Below the pieces are notes generated by a model. The model saw nothing but the letters and a program-made list of their open reading frames with translations, did not search any database and was not told where the DNA came from. Shown piece by piece: positions 25,980-33,103 of a DNA stretch of 64,000 nucleotides (position 1 is its first letter; each line of letters starts with the position of its first letter). Where the stretch lies: NCBI GenBank assembly GCA_965237485.1, contig CBDEFQ010000004.1, forward strand, positions 744,001 through 808,000, written 5' to 3'. The DNA is from JAAELZ01 sp965237485 (GTDB lineage: Bacteria; Pseudomonadota; Gammaproteobacteria; Arenicellales; Poriferihabitantaceae). The position numbers and the translations under genes are program-made.

Positions 25980-26166
25980 ACACACCCTCCCCATATTGAT
26001 CTTTGTGTTTAATTTTGAGGTAAATTTCCTCCCTATGAACTGGCACCGTTTTCGGTGCTTCCACCCCTATTCGAGCCTGACCACGAGAATCAATATCTAA
26101 AACAGTTACTTTGATATCGTCACCGATGTAAATTAACTCACCTATTTTTCTAGTTAGAACTAACAT
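25966..26166 (-). CDS. csrA: CsrA-family RNA-binding regulator, phage-encoded
   Basis: The 66-residue protein matches CsrA/RsmA from the first residue: MLVLTRKIGELIYIGDDIKV, then ARIGVEAPKTVPVHREEIY, with the conserved RNA-contacting Arg in VHREE. CsrA dimers bind GGA motifs in mRNA leaders and alter translation or decay. In a prophage it may retune host carbon metabolism, motility or biofilm genes, or phage messages; this is inference. The start has a strong GGAGG at correct spacing. It lies in the leftward early operon. Confidence 0.93.
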   Translation of the reverse strand: MLVLTRKIGELIYIGDDIKVTVLDIDSRGQARIGVEAPKTVPVHREEIYLKIKHKDQYGEGVYGAK

Positions 26167-26270
26167 TAGAATTTTTTACCTCCATTGTTTCGTTCTTCAC
26201 TCCACCAACCTTCATCAACCGCAGTGCGGTTGATATCGAAGGATAGTTTTTTGTATTGATACACGAACAT
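26166..26270 (-). CDS. Possible 34-residue protein between DUF2303 and csrA
   Basis: This short frame fills the gap between two genes: its ATG begins three bases after the DUF2303 stop and its TAA overlaps the csrA ATG (TAATG). It encodes a charged peptide with a Trp-Trp pair (GWWSEERNN). No ribosome-binding site is evident, so translation would depend on coupling. The csrA ribosome-binding site lies inside it. I do not recognise it. Confidence 0.45.
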   Translation of the reverse strand: MFVYQYKKLSFDINRTAVDEGWWSEERNNGGKKF

Positions 26271-26272
26271 GA

Positions 26273-27067
26273 TTACACATACACCGCAAAGCCAGTTCCC
26301 GCAGAAATTTGCTCCCTGTAGTCGTTGAATTTCTTCTCCAAGGCATCTTCTGCGTTAATTAGCTGATAAGAAAATTCAACTCGACCAGAATCATTGATGT
26401 GTGAGTAGACTCGTGCTGTGATACTCATATATGTTTCCATACATTTCCAAGGTTTAAGCGCAAGTTCCAAAGGCTCTGGTGTTCCAGAAACTAACTTTTT
26501 GGACGCACTACCAGAAACTGAATCGCCATCATCTTTCACTGATGACCGAGTATCAGTTGCTGTATCGACCTTAGTGTCGGTTATTTGTTGAAGAAGAGTT
26601 GCTGAATCTGGTGATTGAATATCCTCGATATTGTCCTCAATAAAATGTTTGAATGCTCGTTGTGACATCCGATTTTTCTGGTTTCTACACCAAACATCCC
26701 ATTGCGCGCTATGCTCTACGTGCAAAAATGCCTTGTGTCGGCAAAAAGATGGACTCCCTGGAGAATGGTAGTCAATGGTTGCCTTAAAAATACGACCATT
26801 TGATTCTGGATAGCCCTTGAGCATTGGTGTTTGACCATCACTAAAACTATTAACATACTCAATGAAAGATTCAACTGTAGAAAATGATTGATCCGCCTGT
26901 AAGTGTAACGGTGCATCCATATATTTACTCATATCCACCTGGGTGAGAGAATTATGTGCAAATAAAACAGGAAATAATTTTCCATCAGGTGTTGGTGCAT
27001 GCCCCTCAACCATTGATGACGATAATGCAAGGTCACGCACTACAGAATTGTTTGTTTCAGTATTCAT
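26273..27067 (-). CDS. DUF2303 family phage protein
   Basis: The 264-residue protein matches the DUF2303 family (E. coli prophage YfdQ): HAPTPDGKLFPVLFAHNSL at the start, then ATIDYHSPGSPSFCRHKAFL and SQRAFKHFIEDNIEDIQSP. The C-terminal half has a Ser/Asp-rich linker and a final strand-rich segment. Members lie in phage early operons near recombination genes; no biochemical function is known. Here it sits between a small hypothetical gene and the csrA unit. Confidence 0.85.
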   Translation of the reverse strand: MNTETNNSVVRDLALSSSMVEGHAPTPDGKLFPVLFAHNSLTQVDMSKYMDAPLHLQADQSFSTVESFIEYVNSFSDGQTPMLKGYPESNGRIFKATIDYHSPGSPSFCRHKAFLHVEHSAQWDVWCRNQKNRMSQRAFKHFIEDNIEDIQSPDSATLLQQITDTKVDTATDTRSSVKDDGDSVSGSASKKLVSGTPEPLELALKPWKCMETYMSITARVYSHINDSGRVEFSYQLINAEDALEKKFNDYREQISAGTGFAVYV

Positions 27068-27424
27068 TTAAATGTTCTCCACTTTTTTAGCTTTGTTGAT
27101 AGATTCGACGTTCTTCCCAGACTCTACTGATTCAAGTCCAGTAATTTCACGCTGACGTACATCTCTGAGCGAAAGATTGCTATCTGGCGTGATATGAAAC
27201 ATGGTTGATCGTGGCTCCTGTGGCACACTCACTTTCAGTGCATCCTCGACCATTGCCGTTCCACTACCACGGTCTGGTTTGATTTTTATAGTCAACGATA
27301 AAGTCCCCATTTTCCCTGTGTCTTGGCATGCTTGAACCAAGTTATGGAATTTTTCATTTAGTTCTTGGACGAACAGTCCAGAACGAATATCTTTTAAGGT
27401 TTCGATTGCTGATTTATCTGACAT
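27068..27424 (-). CDS. Phage early protein of unknown function (usual neighbour of DUF2303)
   Basis: The 118-residue protein has a helical start (VQELNEKFHNLVQACQDTGK) followed by strands (TLSLTIKIKPDRGSGTAMV, ALKVSVPQEP) and ends FHITPDSNLSLRDVRQREI. This helix-then-sheet pattern occurs in phage proteins encoded beside DUF2303, but I cannot name a family or function. Its stop is immediately followed by the DUF2303 start, indicating coupled translation. Confidence 0.65.
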   Translation of the reverse strand: MSDKSAIETLKDIRSGLFVQELNEKFHNLVQACQDTGKMGTLSLTIKIKPDRGSGTAMVEDALKVSVPQEPRSTMFHITPDSNLSLRDVRQREITGLESVESGKNVESINKAKKVENI

Positions 27425-27448
27425 GGTTATGTTCCTCTAGTTAAAAAT

Positions 27449-27892
27449 TTAAAATGGGATATCATCGTCAAAGTCATCGTATGCGTTTTTAGCATTATTA
27501 CTTTGAGGCTGATTCTGATTTGTCTTTGAAGCTGTCTCAGGATTGCTAGAATTTGAGCGCGTATCAAGCATCTGCATTTCACTCGCTACAATTTCAGTGG
27601 TATAGCGATCTTCGCCGCCTTTATCCTGCCATTTTCGTGTTTGTAGCTTCCCCTCAATGTAGACTTTTGATCCTTTTCGTAAATATTCTCCAGCAACTTC
27701 AGCAAGTCGGTTAAACATGACAATACGGTGCCATTCCGTTTTTTCTTGCTGTTCACCCGTCTGTTTGTCTTTCCACGATTCACTTGTTGCCACACTGATG
27801 TTGGTTACCGCCGCGCCTGCTGATGTATAGCGAACTTCTGGGTCTTGCCCCAAATTACCTACAACGATTACTTTGTTAATTCCTCTAGCCAT
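27449..27892 (-). CDS. ssb: Single-stranded DNA-binding protein
   Basis: The start ATG at 27892 follows AGAGGTTGAAA and gives MARGINKVIVVGNLGQDPEV, the normal SSB beginning; an upstream frame extension is not needed. The OB fold covers residues about 1-110 (WHRIVMFNRLAEVAGEYLRKGS, VYIEGKLQTRKWQDKGGEDRY), then comes a Gln/Asn-rich tail ending DDDIPF, the partner-binding tip. It coats single-stranded DNA during phage replication and recombination, and works with the exonuclease and annealase encoded just upstream. Confidence 0.95.
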   Translation of the reverse strand: MARGINKVIVVGNLGQDPEVRYTSAGAAVTNISVATSESWKDKQTGEQQEKTEWHRIVMFNRLAEVAGEYLRKGSKVYIEGKLQTRKWQDKGGEDRYTTEIVASEMQMLDTRSNSSNPETASKTNQNQPQSNNAKNAYDDFDDDIPF

Positions 27893-28103
27893 TTTCAACC
27901 TCTTTGATAATTGTTTCTTTTTGTATCGTTGCTTGGTGAGCAACAACAAAAAATGCATGATTGGTTAATTTGCTTAATCTGACCGCCTCATTCAAAGCAT
28001 CTTTATATTTTTTATGTCTTCGCGTTGGATGGTTTCTCATATCCCATGTGGGCGGATTTCTCCAAACTAGATAAAACTTGGGACTCTGTATTTGTTTTGA
28101 CAT
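27885..28103 (-). CDS. Small phage protein of unknown function
   Basis: Using the ATG at 28103 the protein has 72 residues: SPKFYLVWRNPPTWDMRNHP, a basic stretch, and KYKDALNEAVRLSKLTNHAFFVV. It resembles small phage proteins that adopt an alpha/beta fold, but no family is recognised. Its end overlaps the ssb start by eight bases and its start overlaps the upstream gene, so it belongs to the same translationally coupled operon. Confidence 0.6.
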   Translation of the reverse strand: MSKQIQSPKFYLVWRNPPTWDMRNHPTRRHKKYKDALNEAVRLSKLTNHAFFVVAHQATIQKETIIKEVENG

Positions 28104-28312
28104 TACGCCACCACCTCTGGGGCAGAAGGCAGGCGCATCCAAAATAATGGGGGCGCATCAACAATATGATCTGTATCACCTAAATATTCGTGCCATTCAT
28201 CGTTTGGGGAATCGTAATAGCCAATACTGAACTGTGATAATCCACCGAACTCAAACCACAACAAAACCTCCCCATCCGTATTTTCTTTGGTTTTTGAACT
28301 GATCCATTTCAT
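28103..28312 (-). CDS. DUF551-like small phage protein
   Basis: The 69-residue protein follows the DUF551 pattern: MKWISSKTKENTDGEVLLWF at the start, IGYYDSPNDEWHEY in the middle, and a final PPLFWMRLPSAPE that corresponds to the usual HWMPLPEPP ending. DUF551 proteins are common in phage early regions and have no known function. It starts at the last base of the DUF1351 gene stop. Confidence 0.7.
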   Translation of the reverse strand: MKWISSKTKENTDGEVLLWFEFGGLSQFSIGYYDSPNDEWHEYLGDTDHIVDAPPLFWMRLPSAPEVVA

Positions 28313-29286
28313 TACGCTGCCTCTTGGCTTTTAGTGAGACGTATTTGAATGACATCGTCACGTTCTCCGATGGATTTGTTTATTTGAGTTGCGATACTTT
28401 TTGCTGAAACTAATGGCCCGTGTATCAATATGGTAATTTGATATGCTTCTAGCAAATCATCAACGGATTTTGTTTGAGTAGTTACCAGTTGCGGTTTTTT
28501 GGTAATCTCCGGTTCGACCTGCAATTCTTCTTTTTGTGTTGGTTCAGGAGTTGCCTTCGTCAGTTTTTTATTCTTCTCCTGTGCCTCTCGCTCTAATTCA
28601 GCCTGTTTTCGTTTTGCTTCTTCTGCTTCGTAAGTGGCTATCCGTTTTTCGATAGTCACCTGTAGGAAGTCCGCAGGTAAAACCAGTAGAGTTCTCTCAT
28701 CTTGAAACAGTGGCTTGTATTTACCTTCAATACCATCCAGAGCTTTGCGTGATGCGATAACCCGATCATTGGCCTCATTTATTTCAGCCAATATTTCGTC
28801 GTAAACATTTGAAACAGCATCGTTCATCGACTTCACGGTCTTTTTACCCTTTACCGCGATTGAAAACCGTCCACGATAAGCATGAGCATCGGGGAAAGCT
28901 AAATGATAGTCGTCTGATTGGTACTGCACTCTTTCTTCGATTTGTGCAACGCCGTTATCAATGATCTCGTTTTTGATTTCCTCTTTACGAGTCCTGATCT
29001 GCCGTTCCAATGAAAGACGTGCTTGACGAGCCTCCGCGCTGATTTCATCGATAGCGCCGAATAGTTTCTGAATATCAGCAGCTTGCTCAAGGGCTGATTG
29101 TTTGGCTTCTACGAGGGAATTTTCAGCCGCCTTAAATGACTTCACCGTGCTTTCGGCATATGTAAAGTCATCGTCGGTAACAAGTTTCTTGTTTGCTCCT
29201 TTAATCTTCTCAATTAACTCAGTTTTCCATTCGTCAAAATTAGATTCTTGTATTTGCCCCGTGAGGCGGATTGCTAGGTCTTTCAT
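28312..29286 (-). CDS. DUF1351 family phage protein
   Basis: The 324-residue protein matches DUF1351: IQESNFDEWKTELIEKI, FTYAESTVKSFKAAENSLV and a long helical middle (about 60-230, high coiled-coil propensity, many Glu/Lys). A Glu/Lys/Pro-rich linker precedes a C-terminal domain (ITILIHGPLVSAKSIATQIN). DUF1351 proteins are typically encoded with phage single-strand annealing systems; here the gene lies between SSB-side genes and the exonuclease. Function unknown. Confidence 0.8.
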   Translation of the reverse strand: MKDLAIRLTGQIQESNFDEWKTELIEKIKGANKKLVTDDDFTYAESTVKSFKAAENSLVEAKQSALEQAADIQKLFGAIDEISAEARQARLSLERQIRTRKEEIKNEIIDNGVAQIEERVQYQSDDYHLAFPDAHAYRGRFSIAVKGKKTVKSMNDAVSNVYDEILAEINEANDRVIASRKALDGIEGKYKPLFQDERTLLVLPADFLQVTIEKRIATYEAEEAKRKQAELEREAQEKNKKLTKATPEPTQKEELQVEPEITKKPQLVTTQTKSVDDLLEAYQITILIHGPLVSAKSIATQINKSIGERDDVIQIRLTKSQEAA

Positions 29287-29288
29287 GA

Positions 29289-29963
29289 TTAAACCTCCAT
29301 TACGAGTTTCGATTGTGGTTTTTGTATTTCTTGAACTGGTTTATTTCTACCATTCAGGAAAGTTAGTATTTCATCGCGAATCTTTAGAGCTTCTTTAATT
29401 CGCTTCTTAAGTTTGGTTTGAAACACATCATCCTTTACGACTCTGAAAATCCTAGAAGGTAAATTCGGATGGAAAAACATCAAATCGCACCAATCACGTT
29501 CGCAAACTAAAATCTCTCCTTGAACCTGACTTCGGTAGTCGGGAGGTATATTTTGATGTTGGTCGATATATTGCAGTGCCGCAATATGCCGATGGGCAAT
29601 TAAAGATTTAACTTCTAGTACGCCGTTATCGCCGACAAGCCGATCAGGGCTACCACCATACGAACCATCGTCGCTCGTAACAAAACCAGTTTCTGAAACC
29701 GATAATCCGTTAACCAATTCATATTCATCAACCGCATCAGGTTCCATTTCATGCCCACGTTCCGTGTACTTATTACCTTCCCAGCTATCCAGTGGTTTAC
29801 CAGCATATTTTTCGGCAGCTAGTGTTCGGGCGTATTCCGCAATACTTGAAGAGTCTTTTCCTGTACCTGTAACCAGCTTACTGAATGCGCTTGCTGTAGG
29901 TATGCCAGACCGTAAGGAATACCAAGCATCAGTATTTTGCTCGATGTCGTTATGAAATATCAT
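29289..29963 (-). CDS. YqaJ-type phage exonuclease (lambda Exo-like)
   Basis: The 224-residue protein begins with NDIEQNTDAWYSLRSGIPTA, as in YqaJ recombinases. Nuclease residues are visible in GGSPDRLV, NGVLEVKS (Asp...Glu-x-Lys) and RSQVQGEILV. It should digest one strand of double-stranded DNA to give single strands for annealing by the Bet-like partner encoded immediately upstream, with which its start overlaps by four bases. Length is normal for the family. Confidence 0.9.
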   Translation of the reverse strand: MIFHNDIEQNTDAWYSLRSGIPTASAFSKLVTGTGKDSSSIAEYARTLAAEKYAGKPLDSWEGNKYTERGHEMEPDAVDEYELVNGLSVSETGFVTSDDGSYGGSPDRLVGDNGVLEVKSLIAHRHIAALQYIDQHQNIPPDYRSQVQGEILVCERDWCDLMFFHPNLPSRIFRVVKDDVFQTKLKKRIKEALKIRDEILTFLNGRNKPVQEIQKPQSKLVMEV

Positions 29964-30775
29964 TGTGCAACCTCTGACTTTTGAGTGATTGCTTGGTTAA
30001 TCGCGGACTCAACTTTTAGATATGAGGTTTCTGGGATAGATTGAAGCGTAGGTTGCCCTGTCTTGCTTTCAACCCACCCTAACCAGCGGTCTAAATCCAA
30101 GTCGTTTTCAGTAATCATTGAATGCAATGAATTCGCTTGTTCGTCACTAATTAGAACTACCGACTCAATGATTGGTGATTCTTCACCACTTTGATCTATC
30201 TGTTTGCCTTCCATTTCATCCGCAGACATTTGACCTCCCAGTTCATCTGGGAATGCTTTACGCAATGCGCCTGCTTCCGCTGTTTTAGCTAATTGACCGC
30301 GTTTACGTTTCAACCACATTGAATTGGGTTTACCGTCTTTTTTTGTGCCAACCGCCTCTTCGTAAAATTCGGTATGTGATGTGCCAATACGCTGTCCCTG
30401 CATAAGTCGGTAGACCGTTACAGTACAAAATTCTGGTGCCGATACTTTTTGACCGCCAATATTAATATCTGACATAGGGCCGAACACGGGAGCATCTTGA
30501 CCTGCATATTCCCCCGTCCGCTGTGCTGTAATACGCAACTCATAGATACCAGGCATAATTACGTCACGCCATTCATTGTTACCTGTTTTTGCATCTTTTA
30601 CAGACATAGGAACGATGTGGCATGGCTTTTTAAGCGGGTCTAGTTTTCGTGCTTTACAGTAATCCCATACCAAGGCGACCGACTCTTCTCGTGCGCCTGG
30701 AAAGAGACTGTTGGTCATGGCACTCCAAACCTCTGGGGTGATTCCGCGTTGTTGTGCAATAGCAGGCAGGTTCAT
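29960..30775 (-). CDS. bet: Phage recombination protein Bet (RecT superfamily annealase)
   Basis: The 271-residue protein has the Bet signature: ARKLDPLKKPCHIVPMSVKD, the IMPGIYELRITAQRTGEYAG block and KRGQLAKTAEAGALRKAFPDELGG. It anneals complementary single strands in phage recombination with the exonuclease encoded next to it and with SSB. The C-terminal 80 residues are a less conserved extension. Its ATG overlaps the stop of a small upstream gene. Confidence 0.92.
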   Translation of the reverse strand: MNLPAIAQQRGITPEVWSAMTNSLFPGAREESVALVWDYCKARKLDPLKKPCHIVPMSVKDAKTGNNEWRDVIMPGIYELRITAQRTGEYAGQDAPVFGPMSDINIGGQKVSAPEFCTVTVYRLMQGQRIGTSHTEFYEEAVGTKKDGKPNSMWLKRKRGQLAKTAEAGALRKAFPDELGGQMSADEMEGKQIDQSGEESPIIESVVLISDEQANSLHSMITENDLDLDRWLGWVESKTGQPTLQSIPETSYLKVESAINQAITQKSEVAQ

Positions 30776-30942
30776 TTAATTGCCTCCGTGGTTTGTTGGA
30801 TGTGTTGGGTTAAGGATTGGCGATAAATGCCGATATTGTTTAGTCGACGTTCTTTAATTTGTGATGGAGTTAGGTAGATAGCCATTGCTTTATCTTTGGT
30901 TTGCGTCTTCCTGAGAAGCATTGACCTAAGTAGTTTTCTCAC
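30772..30942 (-). CDS. Small basic protein upstream of bet
   Basis: The frame starts at GTG 30942, which overlaps the upstream stop by one base and follows a strong AGGAGGTGAGTA site. It ends at TGA overlapping the bet start. The 56-residue product is rich in Arg/Lys (KERRLNNIGIYRQSL) and probably helical. No family is recognised. Perfect fit between neighbours and the ribosome-binding site support it as real. Confidence 0.6.
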   Translation of the reverse strand: MRKLLRSMLLRKTQTKDKAMAIYLTPSQIKERRLNNIGIYRQSLTQHIQQTTEAIK

Positions 30943-31424
30943 TACTCACCTCCTAGTGCGGTTAGTAAGTCATCAATATCTGACTTCACTCTCGCCCTAG
31001 TCTCTAGACGACGTTGAGCGCATCGAATAATGTATGGCGTGGAGAGTTTCCTTGTAAGGCTACCAATATTTGCGTCGATCAGTATCTGCGGAGCAACCTT
31101 GCGAATCACCCAAATCGCAAACTTGGATTTCAAAGCTAACCGTTCGGTGCTTATCGAATACTCTGATACTAATTGGAAAATTGTTTTACAGTGGGCATGC
31201 CATTTTTCAGGCCAATCTTTTGAGGGAAAAGCATCAGGGCCTAATGATTCGCTGACCGTATCAATTAAGTCGTCACCTAAAGCCTCTTTGATATCCCCCC
31301 AATCAGCATCTGGTCGAGATTGGTATTTGGTCGCTGATTCATCTAATGAATCTAAATATTGATTTAGCTGTTGGTTTCGGTATCTATCTGCTGATACCTC
31401 GTAATCTTGTAGTGTGTCTGCCAT
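30942..31424 (-). CDS. Phage early protein of unknown function
   Basis: The 160-residue protein is mostly helical and acidic at its start (SADRYRNQQLNQYLDSLDES), with a middle segment AIWVIRKVAPQILIDANIG and a C-terminal RRLETRARVKSDIDDLL. I do not recognise it. It is the first gene of the leftward recombination operon, transcribed away from the regulatory region at 31425-31578 that carries repeats of the same half-site found at the repressor promoter. Confidence 0.7.
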   Translation of the reverse strand: MADTLQDYEVSADRYRNQQLNQYLDSLDESATKYQSRPDADWGDIKEALGDDLIDTVSESLGPDAFPSKDWPEKWHAHCKTIFQLVSEYSISTERLALKSKFAIWVIRKVAPQILIDANIGSLTRKLSTPYIIRCAQRRLETRARVKSDIDDLLTALGGE

Positions 31425-31440
31425 GATTTGCTCGTCTGTT

Positions 31441-31554
31441 TGTTACAGTACAAGCATATTACAAGAAACACTTACAACTATCAAGTCAAACTTGTAATTT
31501 ATTTGAAAGAAAAACTTACAATACGATTTATAATTAAGATTAGAGTGAAATTAC
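31441..31554. promoter_or_regulatory. Operator region with TTACAAG-type repeats upstream of the leftward operon
   Basis: Half-sites of the form TTACAA(G) occur at 31457-31463, 31469-31475, 31489-31495 (inverted CTTGTAA), 31513-31519 and 31549-31554. The same half-site is repeated between the repressor and cro genes. This is the expected place for the left operator of the phage switch. Confidence 0.6.
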
Positions 31555-31578
31555 AACGAAACTTGGATAGAAATTTTA

Positions 31579-32244
31579 TTAAAACCCGCCACCCGAAACC
31601 AAACGAACAACTCTACCGACCACTTCTATGTTCTCAACGTCTTCTGCTGGCACAATTTCATCTGAGTATTCTGGAGACTGATTATCAGATTTAATGATTA
31701 ATGCGCCATCATACCTGTGTTCAAGTCTTTTAACCCGTAGCTCCGTTGCATAACGTATAGCATAAATTTTGCTTGATTGAATGTCGGTGCAGTGAGTATC
31801 TACCAGAATAAGATCACTATCATGTAATCTTGGTAACATGCTGTCACCTTCAACTTTTACCACTGCTAATGATTCAGCATTCAAGCCTTCTTCCCTAAGC
31901 CAGCTTTTTCTGAAAGCTAATTCGTTTTTTATTTCTTCGTAATCACCATTATCAAACCCACTTCCTGCTGAAAGTGAAATGTTGTAATACGGTATGAACT
32001 CGTATTTATCCTTTGGTAAACCACGCACATTCTTTATAGCGTTATCTGGAACACCAAACTCTAATTCCTGAACGGTTACTCCGAGAACACTTGCCAATTT
32101 TTCTATTCTGTTTCTCCTTGGAGTGGTCTCGCCACTTTCCCACTGTTGAACAGATTGCGGAGAAACATCGATAGCTCTTGCTAATTCAGATTGATTTAGG
32201 CCTGCATTCTCTCTGGCTTTAATGATGTTTTTACTGATACTCAT
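31579..32244 (-). CDS. CI-like phage repressor (XRE helix-turn-helix plus S24 peptidase domain)
   Basis: The 221-residue protein has an N-terminal helix-turn-helix (LNQSELARAIDVSPQSVQQWE, residues about 16-36) and a C-terminal LexA-like domain with the catalytic Ser in VEGDSMLPRLHDSD and Lys in TELRVKRLEH. Such repressors keep the prophage silent and inactivate themselves after RecA activation. A possible cleavage pair is Ala-Gly in SLSAGSG. The gene diverges from the cro-like gene across repeated TTACAAG half-sites. Confidence 0.92.
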   Translation of the reverse strand: MSISKNIIKARENAGLNQSELARAIDVSPQSVQQWESGETTPRRNRIEKLASVLGVTVQELEFGVPDNAIKNVRGLPKDKYEFIPYYNISLSAGSGFDNGDYEEIKNELAFRKSWLREEGLNAESLAVVKVEGDSMLPRLHDSDLILVDTHCTDIQSSKIYAIRYATELRVKRLEHRYDGALIIKSDNQSPEYSDEIVPAEDVENIEVVGRVVRLVSGGGF

Positions 32245-32250
32245 ACTCTT

Positions 32251-32319
32251 ATTCTACAAGTAACGCTTTAAATTTACTTACAAGAATTTCTTGACTGTTA
32301 CAAGAAATAACTGTAAAAC
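32251..32319. promoter_or_regulatory. Divergent repressor/cro promoters with operator repeats
   Basis: Half-sites CTACAAG (32254-32260), TTACAAG (32278-32284) and TTACAAG (32298-32304) lie between the two genes. The rightward promoter is TTGACT (32291-32296), 17 bases, TAAAAC (32314-32319), with one half-site inside the spacer. A leftward -10 box TAGAAT lies at 32251-32256 (minus strand). Confidence 0.65.
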
Positions 32320-32327
32320 TACTACCC

Positions 32328-32558
32328 ATGAACGCACTAGAGAAAGCAATCAAAATTATTGGCAACCAATCTTCACTTGCTCGGTTGATTGGTGTTAGTC
32401 CCCAAGCTGTGCAGCAGTGGGTTGAAAAAGGCAAACCCCCAATTGAGCGGTCAATTGACATTGAAGAAGCCACAAAGGGGAGAGTTAAAAGGTGTGAATT
32501 ACGTCCTGACATTTTTCTCAACGAGAATCAGATGAACATTAAAGCCAATGCTAGTTAA
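32328..32558 (+). CDS. Cro/YdaS-type DNA-binding regulator
   Basis: The 76-residue protein begins MNALEKAIKIIGNQSSLARL and has the helix-turn-helix LIGVSPQAVQQWVEKGKPP followed by an ERSIDIEEATKGRV segment, the pattern of Cro/YdaS proteins. It should bind the same operators as the CI-like repressor and favour lytic growth. The predicted transcription start is within a few bases of the ATG and no ribosome-binding site is present, so the message may be leaderless. Confidence 0.88.
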   Translation: MNALEKAIKIIGNQSSLARLIGVSPQAVQQWVEKGKPPIERSIDIEEATKGRVKRCELRPDIFLNENQMNIKANAS

Positions 32559-32669
32559 CAGCATAACACAACCCTCCACAGTCATAATTGGTTCATTCCT
32601 ACAGTCGGCATGGAGATTTTTATGCCTCGAAATTGACAGACGAAAACAGGCATGTTTGAGGAAACAATG

Positions 32670-32879
32670 ATGAGTTTGCCAAAGGAAGATATACGTGGAA
32701 AGGTGTCTCCAGACATCCATAAAATGATCAAGATCATGGCTGAGTTCGATGGTCGTTCTATTCAGGAATGGGTTTCTTTGCATTTGGAAAAAGTCGCTGT
32801 GGCTGAATTTCATGAGTACAGTTTACTTGCTCGCAAAATGGCGCGCGCGGGATTAACAGGGAATGAGGGGGATAAGTAG
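32670..32879 (+). CDS. Ribbon-helix-helix-like phage protein
   Basis: I chose the second of two adjacent ATGs (32670), which has GAGGAA at proper spacing; frames from 32652 or 32667 are alternatives. The 69-residue protein has IRGKVSPDIHKMIKIMAEFDGRSI followed by a helix and a C-terminal FHEYSLLARKMARAGLTG, like Arc-type small DNA-binding proteins of phage early regions. Function is not known; a regulatory role is likely from the fold and position. Confidence 0.65.
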   Translation: MSLPKEDIRGKVSPDIHKMIKIMAEFDGRSIQEWVSLHLEKVAVAEFHEYSLLARKMARAGLTGNEGDK

Positions 32880-32881
32880 GG

Positions 32882-33103
32882 ATGGCTGCAAATAAAACAC
32901 AATGCCAGAGAATACTAGGTGACTTACAGCGAAAGTCCAACAAAGGAATATCTGCTTTAGATTATCCGACGGGTCTTCGACTTGGTGCTAGAATTTACGA
33001 CCTCCGTCAAGCTGGGAATAACATTGTAACTCGCATTGATAAAGTTTCGGGATTAGCACGGTATTGGCTTATCAATGACGCAAAATTACGGAAAGTGGCA
33101 TGA
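32882..33103 (+). CDS. Small winged-helix phage protein
   Basis: The 73-residue protein has CQRILGDLQRKSNKGISALD, LRLGARIYDLRQAGNNIV and ARYWLIND, the helix-turn-helix and wing pattern of small phage proteins encoded before the replication initiator. A GGGGGATAAGTAGGG site precedes the ATG. It probably binds DNA. Its end overlaps the next start by four bases. Confidence 0.7.
   Translation: MAANKTQCQRILGDLQRKSNKGISALDYPTGLRLGARIYDLRQAGNNIVTRIDKVSGLARYWLINDAKLRKVA

Noticed and set aside
32499..32813. A 104-codon minus-strand frame near cro
   Set aside because: It overlaps two genes with ribosome-binding sites on the other strand and has no features of its own.
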